Program-made: the position numbers and the translations under genes
In this document: positions 18,614 to 25,682 of the stretch, piece by piece
How positions within the stretch are numbered: the first letter of the stretch is position 1
Layout: the number at the start of each line of letters is the position of its first letter
Source of the DNA: Streptomyces cinnabarinus
GTDB taxonomy: Bacteria; Actinomycetota; Actinomycetes; Streptomycetales; Streptomycetaceae
Assembly (NCBI RefSeq): GCF_027270315.1
Contig: NZ_CP114413.1
Location: forward strand, 2,914,001-2,978,000
Direction of reading: 5' to 3'
Length of the DNA: 64,000 bases
The notes under the pieces: generated by a model
The model's database searches: none
What the model was told of the DNA's origin: nothing
The model's input: only the letters and a program-made list of their open reading frames with translations

Positions 18614-18747
18614 TCCGCGCAGCAACAAGCCGCCGATCCCGCCCCGGCCGCATTCACAGGAACCCTGACCTGCAGGGAACTTGACGAAGTGTCACTTTGC
18701 TGAGCCAACAGCTCATCGACAGCCGGGCTCCCTACGGTGCCGTGTTC

Positions 18748-19503
18748 ATGACAGACACTTCGATCGGACGGCGTACCGTCCTCATCGCCACGGGTGCCAC
18801 CGCCGCCACGCTCGCCGTGACCGCGGGCGCCGCGCCCGAGTCCCCCGCCGCCTCCCCCGCGCACGCCGAGCCGGTCGCCGCGGCGGCCGTGTGCACGCTC
18901 ACGAAGGAGATGACCGAAGGCCCCTACTACCTCGACGGACAGCTCGTCCGCTCCGACATCGCCGAGGACAAGACCGGCATCCCGCTGAAGCTCGCGCTCA
19001 CCGTCGTCGACGACGACACCTGCGTGCCGATCAGCAACGCCCTGGTGGAGCTGTGGCACGCCGACGCGCTCGGCGAGTACTCCGGATTCGTCGGCAACAA
19101 CGGCCACGACGAGCCCGACAACGGCACCTTCCTGCGCGGCGGGGCACTGACCGACTCCAGCGGCGTCGCCAACGTCACCTCGGTCTACCCCGGCTGGTAC
19201 CGCGGGCGCTGCATCCACATCCACGTCAAGGTGCACACGAACGTCACGCTCACCTCGGACGGCTCGTTCACCGGCGGCCAGGAACTCCACACCGGCCAGC
19301 TCTTCTTCGCCGAGTCGATCACCACCCGGGTCGCCGCGCTCCCGCCGTACTCGACGAACACGGTCCCGCGCACGACCCTCGCCCAGGACTCCATCTACGA
19401 CGAGGGCGGCGCCGCGTCCGGCCTCCTGACCCTGACGGCGCTGGGCAGTTCCCCCTCCGCCGGATACGCCGGCCGCCTCACCCTCGGCGTCGAGCGGAGC
19501 TGA
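18748..19503 (+). CDS. Secreted intradiol ring-cleavage dioxygenase, Tat substrate
   Basis: A 251-residue extracytoplasmic protein of the protocatechuate/catechol intradiol dioxygenase fold. The N-terminus has a twin-arginine signal (SIGRRTVLIATGATAATLAVTAG). The Fe(III) site is recognisable: ELWHAD...GEYSGF, then YPGWYRGRCIHIHVKV, whose tyrosine and H157/H159 are likely ligands; LTKEMTEGPYYLDG is the entry motif of the family. Related exported enzymes of Streptomyces cleave catechols derived from lignin. The start is taken at the ATG 18748 because the Tat motif follows directly; no strong Shine-Dalgarno sequence is present. A TTGACG hexamer at 18681-18686 may be part of its promoter. The gene ends at a hairpin shared with the convergent DUF4360 gene. 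Confidence 0.88.
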   Translation: MTDTSIGRRTVLIATGATAATLAVTAGAAPESPAASPAHAEPVAAAAVCTLTKEMTEGPYYLDGQLVRSDIAEDKTGIPLKLALTVVDDDTCVPISNALVELWHADALGEYSGFVGNNGHDEPDNGTFLRGGALTDSSGVANVTSVYPGWYRGRCIHIHVKVHTNVTLTSDGSFTGGQELHTGQLFFAESITTRVAALPPYSTNTVPRTTLAQDSIYDEGGAASGLLTLTALGSSPSAGYAGRLTLGVERS

Positions 19504-19526
19504 GCCCTCAACGGCACGGACACGGA

Positions 19527-19565
19527 GAGGCCGGGAGCCGCCGAGCTGACGCGGCCCCCGGCCTC
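19527..19565. terminator. Bidirectional hairpin between convergent genes
   Basis: The stem GAGGCCGGG (19527-19535) pairs with CCCGGCCTC (19557-19565), with further GCCG/CGGC pairing inside. It lies between the dioxygenase stop and the DUF4360 stop. Confidence 0.75.
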
Positions 19566-19574
19566 ACACTGGCG

Positions 19575-20225
19575 CTAGGACTTCGCCGGGCACTCCTTCC
19601 ACGCGATGTGGTAGATCGTGCTGATGTCACCGTCGGTCGAGTCCATCGTCATGAAGCTGACCTTGTCCGGCGAGGAGGAGCCGGCGTTGACCCGAAGCTC
19701 GGTGTTGATGTTGAAGTTGCGCTGAACTCCGCAGGGCGCCCAGACGAGTTGGGCCCAGTCGGTGCTGTCGGTGGCCTGCCAGTTGTCGTTGAGGGGGCCA
19801 CTGAAGGGGTGGTTGCGGTACGCCGTCTGCGGTGAGCCCTGGAAGTAGTACGAGGCTCTCTGCATGGCGCTGGCGCCGGACTGGAGCGAGGCGAACCCTC
19901 TGTAGTCCGCGCTGGCGATGGCGTACGTGAAGCCCTGCGGGACGTGCACGACCAGGTTGAGCTGGCAGTTCTTGCGGAAGGCGGTCGGGTCGGAGTTGCC
20001 GCCGACCTGGGCGAGGTATTCGCTGTAGGTCACGGTGAAGGCGGTGTTGTCCTCGGACACGGCGACGGCGGTCGTGCCCTGGGGGCAGCCGGAGCCGTTC
20101 ACCGTGGCGACCTTGATGATGATCTTGTCCGGGGGCGGGTCGTCGAACGGGTCCGCCTCCGCGGGCATTGCGGTGGCAAGCAGAGCGGCGAGCGCGGCGC
20201 CGCTCAGCAGAAGTCCACGCGCCAT
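19575..20225 (-). CDS. Secreted DUF4360 protein
   Basis: A 216-residue secreted protein with an N-terminal signal peptide (MARGLLLSGAALAALLATAMPAEA). The mature part begins with an Asp/Pro-rich stretch (DPFDDPPPDKIIIKV), followed by GSGCPQGT, RKNCQLNLVVHVPQG and WAPCGVQRNFNINTEL, the pattern of DUF4360. This family occurs in actinobacterial and fungal secretomes and has no established function. The four cysteines probably form two disulfides. The ATG at 20225 has AGGAGAAGCC directly upstream on the minus strand. It appears to be a single-gene unit, convergent with the dioxygenase gene. Confidence 0.8.
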   Translation of the reverse strand: MARGLLLSGAALAALLATAMPAEADPFDDPPPDKIIIKVATVNGSGCPQGTTAVAVSEDNTAFTVTYSEYLAQVGGNSDPTAFRKNCQLNLVVHVPQGFTYAIASADYRGFASLQSGASAMQRASYYFQGSPQTAYRNHPFSGPLNDNWQATDSTDWAQLVWAPCGVQRNFNINTELRVNAGSSSPDKVSFMTMDSTDGDISTIYHIAWKECPAKS

Positions 20226-20366
20226 GGCTTCTCCTTGGGTTGGGGGGTGGCTATGCCTCCGACCCTTGGTTCACCTTTGAAGAATTGGTGATGTTTCTGT
20301 GAAGGCGGGAGGCGTTCCGCATCGTAGGGAGCCTGGCTTGACATGGGCAGGTCGAACTCCGGCCAT

Positions 20367-21494
20367 TCACAGGGCCCCCAAGGGCACACGCCGGAACGTG
20401 ATCGTCTCGTAGGCAGTCCTGTCGCCCGTCTCGTACAGGACCCCCACCCCCTCGCCATCGACCTGCACGAGGTCCGAGTACCCGGCCTTGCGAGGGGACA
20501 AGGTCAGCGCCTTACGGAAGGTCCGCCCCTCGTCCGCACTGCTCCACAGGGCCATGGCGGCACGGTCGTCCGGCACGGAGGGCCCGGAGAACAACAACTC
20601 CCCACCCTCTCCACCCACTTGCAGCACACTGCCCTCGACCAGGGGAACGTCGTTCAGCGAAGGCTGCTCCACATAGCCCCGCCCCTCCAGACTCGCGCCC
20701 CCGTCAACGGAGTAGGCGTCGAGGCGATGGCCCGGGCTGGAACCCTTCTGACTCCGTGCGCTGAAATACAGCCGCCCGTCGGGCAGTTGGGCAGCGGTCG
20801 ACTCATTGGCGTTGTGGACCCCGTCATAGGAATCCTCGACAAACCCGAGCCGCCAGGACCGCCCCCCGTCGTCGCTGTACATCGCATGCGCCCCGTAGTA
20901 CTTGGGCTCCTGCCCGCTGTCCGCCGACCCCACCGGCGGCGAGGAGGAGTGATTGGCCGGAACGACCAACCGCCCCGCATGCTCCCCCCGAATCAACGCA
21001 ACGGCATGCCCCGGCCCCGTGGCATACCAACGCCAGTCCTCCTTCTTCAGCATCGACGTGATCTCGCGCGGGGCGGAGAACGAACGCCCGTCATCCTCAC
21101 TCACCTGTACGAAGACCCGCCGACCAGCCCCACCCGTGGCTTCACCGCGCAGAATCCCCGCCTCGGTGACACCACCGCTGTGGTACGAGGTGACCAGCAC
21201 GACGTTCCCGGTCCGAGGATCAACAACGGGCGCCGGATTCCCCCGAGTGCTCCCCTCCCCCTCCGCGACAACTTGCAGCCGCCCCCACGTACACCCGCCG
21301 TCTCTCGACCGCCTGACCACGACATCAATGTCCCCGTGATCCGCCTTCCCCCCAACCCGCCCTTCAGCAAAGGCAAGCAGGTCCCCACCCCGAGTCCGCA
21401 CAGCGGCAGGTATCCGGTAACTCCCATAACCCCCCCGCCCCCGAGACATACGGCACCGAAGAGACACACCCTCCCCCCGACCCGGCATCCGCAC
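20367..21494 (-). CDS. Exo-alpha-sialidase (GH33), catalytic part of a frameshifted gene
   Basis: The frame encodes a six-bladed BNR propeller: YRIP motif (GYGSYRIPAAVR), Asp boxes SRDGGCTWG, SEDDGRSFS, SDDGGRSWR and SADEGRTF, and GNPAPVVDPRTG, all typical of bacterial sialidases that release terminal sialic acid. The catalytic Tyr/Glu pair is probably in the ANESTAAQL and GYSDLVQV regions. The residues before GGYGSY (RMPGRGEGVSLRCRMSRGRG) do not look like a natural N-terminus. The signal anchor and a VPYVSGAGG lead-in lie in another frame just upstream (21437-21609). The two join smoothly if one base is removed from the C7 run at 21430-21436. As it stands, the enzyme would lack its export signal. 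Confidence 0.75.
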   Translation of the reverse strand: MRMPGRGEGVSLRCRMSRGRGGYGSYRIPAAVRTRGGDLLAFAEGRVGGKADHGDIDVVVRRSRDGGCTWGRLQVVAEGEGSTRGNPAPVVDPRTGNVVLVTSYHSGGVTEAGILRGEATGGAGRRVFVQVSEDDGRSFSAPREITSMLKKEDWRWYATGPGHAVALIRGEHAGRLVVPANHSSSPPVGSADSGQEPKYYGAHAMYSDDGGRSWRLGFVEDSYDGVHNANESTAAQLPDGRLYFSARSQKGSSPGHRLDAYSVDGGASLEGRGYVEQPSLNDVPLVEGSVLQVGGEGGELLFSGPSVPDDRAAMALWSSADEGRTFRKALTLSPRKAGYSDLVQVDGEGVGVLYETGDRTAYETITFRRVPLGAL

Positions 21495-21609
21495 TGTCGG
21501 CCCGCTCCGCCCAGGGTCGGACGAAGACCACCAGCACGGCGATCCCCATCACGACAGCGATGAGCCCCGACACACGACGGCGCGCCGAACCGGCGATCGG
21601 AGACGTCAC
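21437..21609 (-). pseudogene. N-terminal export segment of the frameshifted sialidase
   Basis: A GTG at 21609 with GGAGGG/GAGGGG just upstream opens a frame with a basic start (SARRRVSGL) and a strong membrane helix (IAVVMGIAVLVVFV), then a linker and CVSSVPYVSGAGG. At the C7 run (21430-21436 on the plus strand) the frame departs from the sialidase sequence and later stops at 21364. Natural sialidases read VPYVSG-GG-YGSYRIP, so this piece and the 20367-21494 frame are one gene split by a +1 insertion in a homopolymer. A base-calling error, a real mutation or phase variation are all possible. Confidence 0.7.
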
Positions 21610-21906
21610 GACCCCTCAGCCCTCCCCCGGACTCTTCCATCGACGAAACGATCAAGCTATCTCCGGCCGAAGGCATGGAGTGAGAAACGCAGGGGAACTC
21701 AAGGTGAACGAACCCTCGATGGCGGTCCGTGACCCCAAAGGTCTGGCTGACCCCCTCCAGCGTGGGGGCGGACGGGCGGGATCCCGGTGCGTCGGTGCGC
21801 CCGGCGACCGTATGCTTGTTCTGGGGTCAATCTCCCGTGCCAGCTGGGGAGTTGGACCCTCTCACGATGCAGTGCGGCCCGACCCGGCAGGGGGCGAAGG
21901 AAGGGC

Positions 21907-22314
21907 ATGGACGTCTGTCTCAGACTGCCCGACGATTCCGACGGTGGCGAAGTCAAGCAGCTGTACGACTGGTTGCTTGCGGAGCGTGCGGTCGACCTCG
22001 ATGCGGAGATCTCCCTCCGCGGTGACCCCCCGAGCGAGTCCCTCCTCGGTGACGACTTCGATGTCATGGGTGATGTCCTCGACATCGTGCAGCTCGTCGT
22101 CGAGTCGAGCTTCCAGCTCGCCTCGCTCGGGTTCATCATCCTTGAGTTCCGGCGGGCCCGGCGGCCCCGGTCGCATGTCGTCGTCGAGCGGGGCGGGCGT
22201 CGGGCCACCCTGCGGCCCGACGCGAGCCCCGATGAGGTCGAGGAGTTTCTGCGCGAGCTCGATGCCATGAACGAACCGCCGGACGACGAACCACCCGGAG
22301 GCGGCACGCCGTGA
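21907..22314 (+). CDS. Small EACC1-like accessory protein of a caspase pair
   Basis: A 135-residue acidic protein: an N-terminal MDVCLRLPDD strand, YDWLLAERAVDLDAEISLRG, a hydrophobic helix (VLDIVQLVVESSFQLASLGFIILEF), then a VVVERGGRRATLRPDASPDEVEEFLREL unit. This order matches the effector-associated constant component 1 (EACC1) domain, recalled from comparative genomics of bacterial conflict systems, where such small proteins precede caspase-like or other effector genes. The ATG at 21907 has GAAGG upstream; the stop overlaps the caspase gene as GTGA, so the two are coupled. It may hold the caspase inactive or link it to a trigger, but the mechanism is unknown. The roughly 300 bp upstream contain no gene and only a weak TATGCT -10-like site near 21810. 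Confidence 0.7.
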   Translation: MDVCLRLPDDSDGGEVKQLYDWLLAERAVDLDAEISLRGDPPSESLLGDDFDVMGDVLDIVQLVVESSFQLASLGFIILEFRRARRPRSHVVVERGGRRATLRPDASPDEVEEFLRELDAMNEPPDDEPPGGGTP

Positions 22315-24215
22315 GCGAGGCGCTGCCGGATCCCGGCGCCTCCGCCGCCGTACTGATCGGTGTCGCCGCGTACAGGAGCATGCCGAAGCTGCCCACGGTG
22401 GCGCGCAATCTCACCCGGGTGAAGGAGGCGCTCACCGACCGGGCGGTCTGGGGACTGCCGCCGGACAGGTGTGTGGTCGTACTCGACCCGAAGTCCTCCG
22501 ACGAACTGATCGACCCGGTCGTCCAGGCGGCCAGGTCCGCTCGGGACACCCTCATCGTCTACTACGCGGGGCACGGCTTCGTCGATCCGCTCGGCGCCCT
22601 GCGGCTCACCATGATCGGGTCGATGGAGGAACTCCCGCACAAGGCCGTGCTGTACAGCGAGTTGCGCGAGGCCTTACGTCGGCACAACCGCGCCCGGCGC
22701 CGGGTCATCATCCTGGACTGCTGCTACAGCGGACGCGCCCTCGGCGACATGGACGCCCAGACGCGTACCCCGCTGCGAACCGTCGCGGACGTCGAGGGCA
22801 TGGCGGGGAGTTATCTGCTGACCTCCGCCGCCTCCAATGTGCGGGCGCTGGCACCCCGGGGTGAGGAGTGCACCGCGTTCACCGGTGAGTTCGTGCGGGT
22901 GCTGCGGGAGGGGATACCGGGGCGGGACGGGCAGCGGACGCCGCCCTTCCTGACCCTGGACGCCATCTACCGCGAGGTCCGCGGCTCCCTGCACCACCAC
23001 GGCAGACCCACCCCCCGCCAGCAGGACAACAACCAGGTCGGCCGGCTCCCCTTCGTCCGCAACCTCGCCCACCCGCTCCCGCCCGACCGGTTCCTGCCCC
23101 CCGCACCCCGGCCGCCATGGCAACGCCGTACCGCCTTCGCGCTCGCCGCGCTCGCTCCGGTCGCCGTGCTCGCCGCCGACAGCGGCATCCTCCCCTCCGA
23201 CGTCTGCTCGCCGCGCGCCTCCCTGATCGGCTTCTCCGACCGGCTGGACAAGGTCACCTTCCAGGGCCGCCGCCTCGCCGGGCTCTCCTCGCTCGCCGTC
23301 ACCGCCGAGAACCCCACCGGCGCCACCGCCCTCTCGCTGGCCGACAACTCCTCACCGGCACTCTTCCGGCTGGCCCTGGGCGCGCCGGGGAAGCCTCCCG
23401 AGCCCGAGATCACCGGGCTGACGGGGCTCGTGCGCAGCGACGGACGGCCGTACGGCGAGCAGGGCTTCGACGGGGAGGCCATCGCCGTGGAGGAGGGCGG
23501 CCGGACCGTCCTCGTGGCCTCCGAGTACCGGCCCTCCATCGGCCGCTACAGCCTGGCCACCGGGAAGTTGCTGGACGAACTGCCGGTCCCGGAAGCCTTC
23601 CGCGCCGACATACCCGCCGGGGACGCCCAGCGCGGCGCGATCTTCGAGTCCCTCGCCCTCTCCCCCGACGGCAAGCGGCTCTACGTCGGCCTGGAGGACC
23701 CCCTCGGCCGTGACGGGACCTGGCGCGGCGGCAACCGCATCCGCGTCCTGCGCTACACCGGCGAGCCCGGCGGCGCCTACCGCGTGGACGGCCAGATCGC
23801 CTACGAGACCGACTCCGGACTGCGTCTCGCCGAACTGGCCCCGGTCGGCGACGGCCGCTTCCTGGCGCTGGAGCGCGGCTACACCGAGGGCCAGGGCAAC
23901 AGCATCCGCGTCTACGAGGTGTCGCTGACCGGGCTGCCGGACGTCAGCGAGGTGCGGTCGCTGGAAAAGACGACCGCCTCCGCGTTCGTCGTCAAGCGGG
24001 AGCTGGTTGACCTCGGTGACTGTCCGCCCTCCGGCGCCCGCGCCGAGCAGCCCCAGGTCAATCCGCTGCTGGACAACGCCGAGGGGATGGCGCTGGGCCG
24101 CCCGCTGGCCGAAGAGCCGCACCGGGGGCGGCGGGTGCTGTACCTGGTCACCGACGACAACGACAACCCCGAGCAGATCACCCGCCTTTACACGCTGGCG
24201 GTCGACGTCTCCTGA
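22311..24215 (+). CDS. Membrane caspase-like protease with extracellular phytase-like beta-propeller
   Basis: A 634-residue protein in three parts. Residues 10-250 form a caspase/metacaspase domain with dyad H88 (VYYAGHGF) and C138 (ILDCCYSG). A membrane helix spans about 274-289 (AFALAALAPVAVLAA) after basic residues. Residues 300-634 form an extracellular beta-propeller like esterase-like phytases (PF13449): GLSSLAV, GFDGEAIAVEEGG, AIFESLALSPDGKRLYVGLEDPL, NAEGMALG, LYLVTDDND. The topology suggests an outside sensor controlling an inside protease. It starts with GTG overlapping the EACC1 stop. It carries one TTA codon (L122, 22674-22676), so translation depends on the bldA tRNA. Its last 28 bp overlap the convergent TauE gene. 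The trigger and substrate are unknown. Confidence 0.85.
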   Translation: MSEALPDPGASAAVLIGVAAYRSMPKLPTVARNLTRVKEALTDRAVWGLPPDRCVVVLDPKSSDELIDPVVQAARSARDTLIVYYAGHGFVDPLGALRLTMIGSMEELPHKAVLYSELREALRRHNRARRRVIILDCCYSGRALGDMDAQTRTPLRTVADVEGMAGSYLLTSAASNVRALAPRGEECTAFTGEFVRVLREGIPGRDGQRTPPFLTLDAIYREVRGSLHHHGRPTPRQQDNNQVGRLPFVRNLAHPLPPDRFLPPAPRPPWQRRTAFALAALAPVAVLAADSGILPSDVCSPRASLIGFSDRLDKVTFQGRRLAGLSSLAVTAENPTGATALSLADNSSPALFRLALGAPGKPPEPEITGLTGLVRSDGRPYGEQGFDGEAIAVEEGGRTVLVASEYRPSIGRYSLATGKLLDELPVPEAFRADIPAGDAQRGAIFESLALSPDGKRLYVGLEDPLGRDGTWRGGNRIRVLRYTGEPGGAYRVDGQIAYETDSGLRLAELAPVGDGRFLALERGYTEGQGNSIRVYEVSLTGLPDVSEVRSLEKTTASAFVVKRELVDLGDCPPSGARAEQPQVNPLLDNAEGMALGRPLAEEPHRGRRVLYLVTDDNDNPEQITRLYTLAVDVS

Positions 24216-25105
24216 GGCACGTCGGCGGGGTCCTCAAGGGCGCGCTCGGCCCGGTAGGCGCGGATCGACCAGGCCAGGGCTCCGGCCCAGACCGCGTACA
24301 GCAGGACGTACACGGGCGTGGACAGGGCGGCCGGGGCGGCGATCCAGTCGCTCCTCAGGAGGGTGCGGACGTTGGTGACGATGATGACGCCGCCGACCGC
24401 CGAGCCGAGGACCCTCGGCGGGACCAGGCGGACCAGCCAGGCCGCGATCGGGGCGGCGATCAGCCCGCCGATCAGGAAGGCCAGCACCCAGACGAAGTCG
24501 ATGCCCTGCGAGCCGAGGGACAGCAGGAAGCCCAGGCTGGCGGCCACGGCCACCAGGAACTCGCTGGTGTCGATCGAGCCGATCACCTTGCGCGGCTCCA
24601 TCCGTCCGCTGGCCAGCAGCGCGGGCGTGCCGACCGGCCCCCAGCCGCCCCCGCCGGTCGCGTCCAGGAACCCGGCGACCAGGCCGAGCGGCGACAGGAA
24701 CCGTTTGCGCAGCGGCTTGCCGAGCTGTCCCTCGGGCAGTCCGCGGAAGGTGAAGCGGGACATGACGTAGAGGCCGAGGCCCAGCAGGATCACGGACATC
24801 AGCGGTGCGGCGACCCCGGTCGACAGCCGGGACAGCACGGTCGCGCCGAGGAAGGAGCCGACCGCGCCCGGCACGCCGATCTTGGCTACGACCTTCCAGT
24901 CCACGTTCCCGAACCGCCAGTGCGCGGCGCCCGACATCAGGGTGGTGCCGATCTCGGCGAGATGGACGGTGGCCGAGGCGGCGGCCGGGTTGGTGCCCAT
25001 GGCCAGCAGCAGTGTGGTGGAGGTGACGCCGTAGGCCATGCCGAGGCTGCCGTCCACCAGCTGGGCGCCCAGGCCCGCGAGGGCGAGCAGTATCAGCGTG
25101 CGCAT
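24188..25105 (-). CDS. TauE/SafE-family sulfite/sulfur-compound exporter
   Basis: A 305-residue integral membrane protein with about eight helices and the two-repeat layout of the TauE/SafE (DUF81) family. The N-terminal signature is QLVDGSLGMAYGVTSTTLLL, and the second half has the matching GGGGWGPVGTPALL and FVWVLAFLIGGLIAAPIAAWL. Members export sulfite, sulfoacetate or other small organosulfur anions. It is downstream of an Rrf2 regulator on the same strand, and a perfect palindrome lies 26 bp before its start, so Rrf2 probably controls it. The 3' end overlaps the convergent caspase gene by 28 bp, leaving no room for a terminator. Confidence 0.88.
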   Translation of the reverse strand: MRTLILLALAGLGAQLVDGSLGMAYGVTSTTLLLAMGTNPAAASATVHLAEIGTTLMSGAAHWRFGNVDWKVVAKIGVPGAVGSFLGATVLSRLSTGVAAPLMSVILLGLGLYVMSRFTFRGLPEGQLGKPLRKRFLSPLGLVAGFLDATGGGGWGPVGTPALLASGRMEPRKVIGSIDTSEFLVAVAASLGFLLSLGSQGIDFVWVLAFLIGGLIAAPIAAWLVRLVPPRVLGSAVGGVIIVTNVRTLLRSDWIAAPAALSTPVYVLLYAVWAGALAWSIRAYRAERALEDPADVPQETSTASV

Positions 25106-25130
25106 GGGTCGGTCCCGTCCTGTCGCTCGA

Positions 25131-25153
25131 ATTCCTACCGGGTGAGTAGGAAT
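25131..25153. promoter_or_regulatory. Rrf2 operator palindrome
   Basis: Perfect 8-bp arms ATTCCTAC and GTAGGAAT with a 7-nt spacer lie 26 bp upstream of the TauE start and downstream of the Rrf2 gene. The size and symmetry fit the binding site of an Rrf2/CymR-type dimer; the link is inferred from position. Confidence 0.75.
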
Positions 25154-25213
25154 GGACGGGACGGGACGCTAAGCGATCAAACTGAGTGCGAGCTGAGAGA
25201 GACCCTGGAGGCC

Positions 25214-25672
25214 CTATGGGTTCTCCCACGCCGCCGGTTCCGCCGCCAGCGACTGCACGGTCTTCGGCAGCTTGTCCGCCGCGATGTCCGCGAGGGTCAC
25301 GCCCTCCAGGATCCGGCGGACATTGGCCCGCAGCGCGATCCACAGCGGCAGCAGCGGCTCGGCGGACCCGGCGTAGGACAGGCCGGTCGGCCGGACCCCG
25401 CGCACCGAGACGATGGGTCCGTCGACGGCCCGGATCACATCGGCGACCGTGATCTCCGACGCGTCCCGGGCCAGCCGGTACCCGCCGTTGCCGCCGCGCC
25501 GGCTGTCGACCAGACCGGCGCGGCGGAGGTCGCCCAGGATGCCCTCCAGAAACTTGTGCGGAATGTCCTGCACGGTGGCGATGGCCTCCGCCTTCACCGG
25601 GCCGTCGTCGTGGCGTACGGCGAGCTCCAGCGCAGCCCGTACCGCGTAGTCCGCCCGTGCCGAGATCCTCAT
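25214..25672 (-). CDS. Rrf2 family transcriptional regulator without Fe-S cysteines
   Basis: A 152-residue Rrf2 winged-helix protein. The N-terminal MRISARADYAVRAALELA and the HTH with IPHKFLEGILGDLRRAGLV, then SRRGGNGGYRLARDASEITVADVIRAVDGP, are classic for the family. The cluster-binding cysteines of IscR/NsrR are absent, and I find no Cys at all. It therefore cannot carry a cluster and is more like CymR, which senses sulfur status through a partner enzyme. It sits upstream of a TauE-type exporter on the same strand. It begins 11 bp after the GH51 stop, so read-through from the arabinan operon is possible. Confidence 0.88.
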   Translation of the reverse strand: MRISARADYAVRAALELAVRHDDGPVKAEAIATVQDIPHKFLEGILGDLRRAGLVDSRRGGNGGYRLARDASEITVADVIRAVDGPIVSVRGVRPTGLSYAGSAEPLLPLWIALRANVRRILEGVTLADIAADKLPKTVQSLAAEPAAWENP

Positions 25673-25682
25673 ACGCCCATTG

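Noticed and set aside
18664..18678. CCCTG-ACCTG-CAGGG inverted repeat as a terminator or operator
   Set aside because: Arms of only 5 bp in GC-rich DNA are expected by chance and it is not placed at a gene end.
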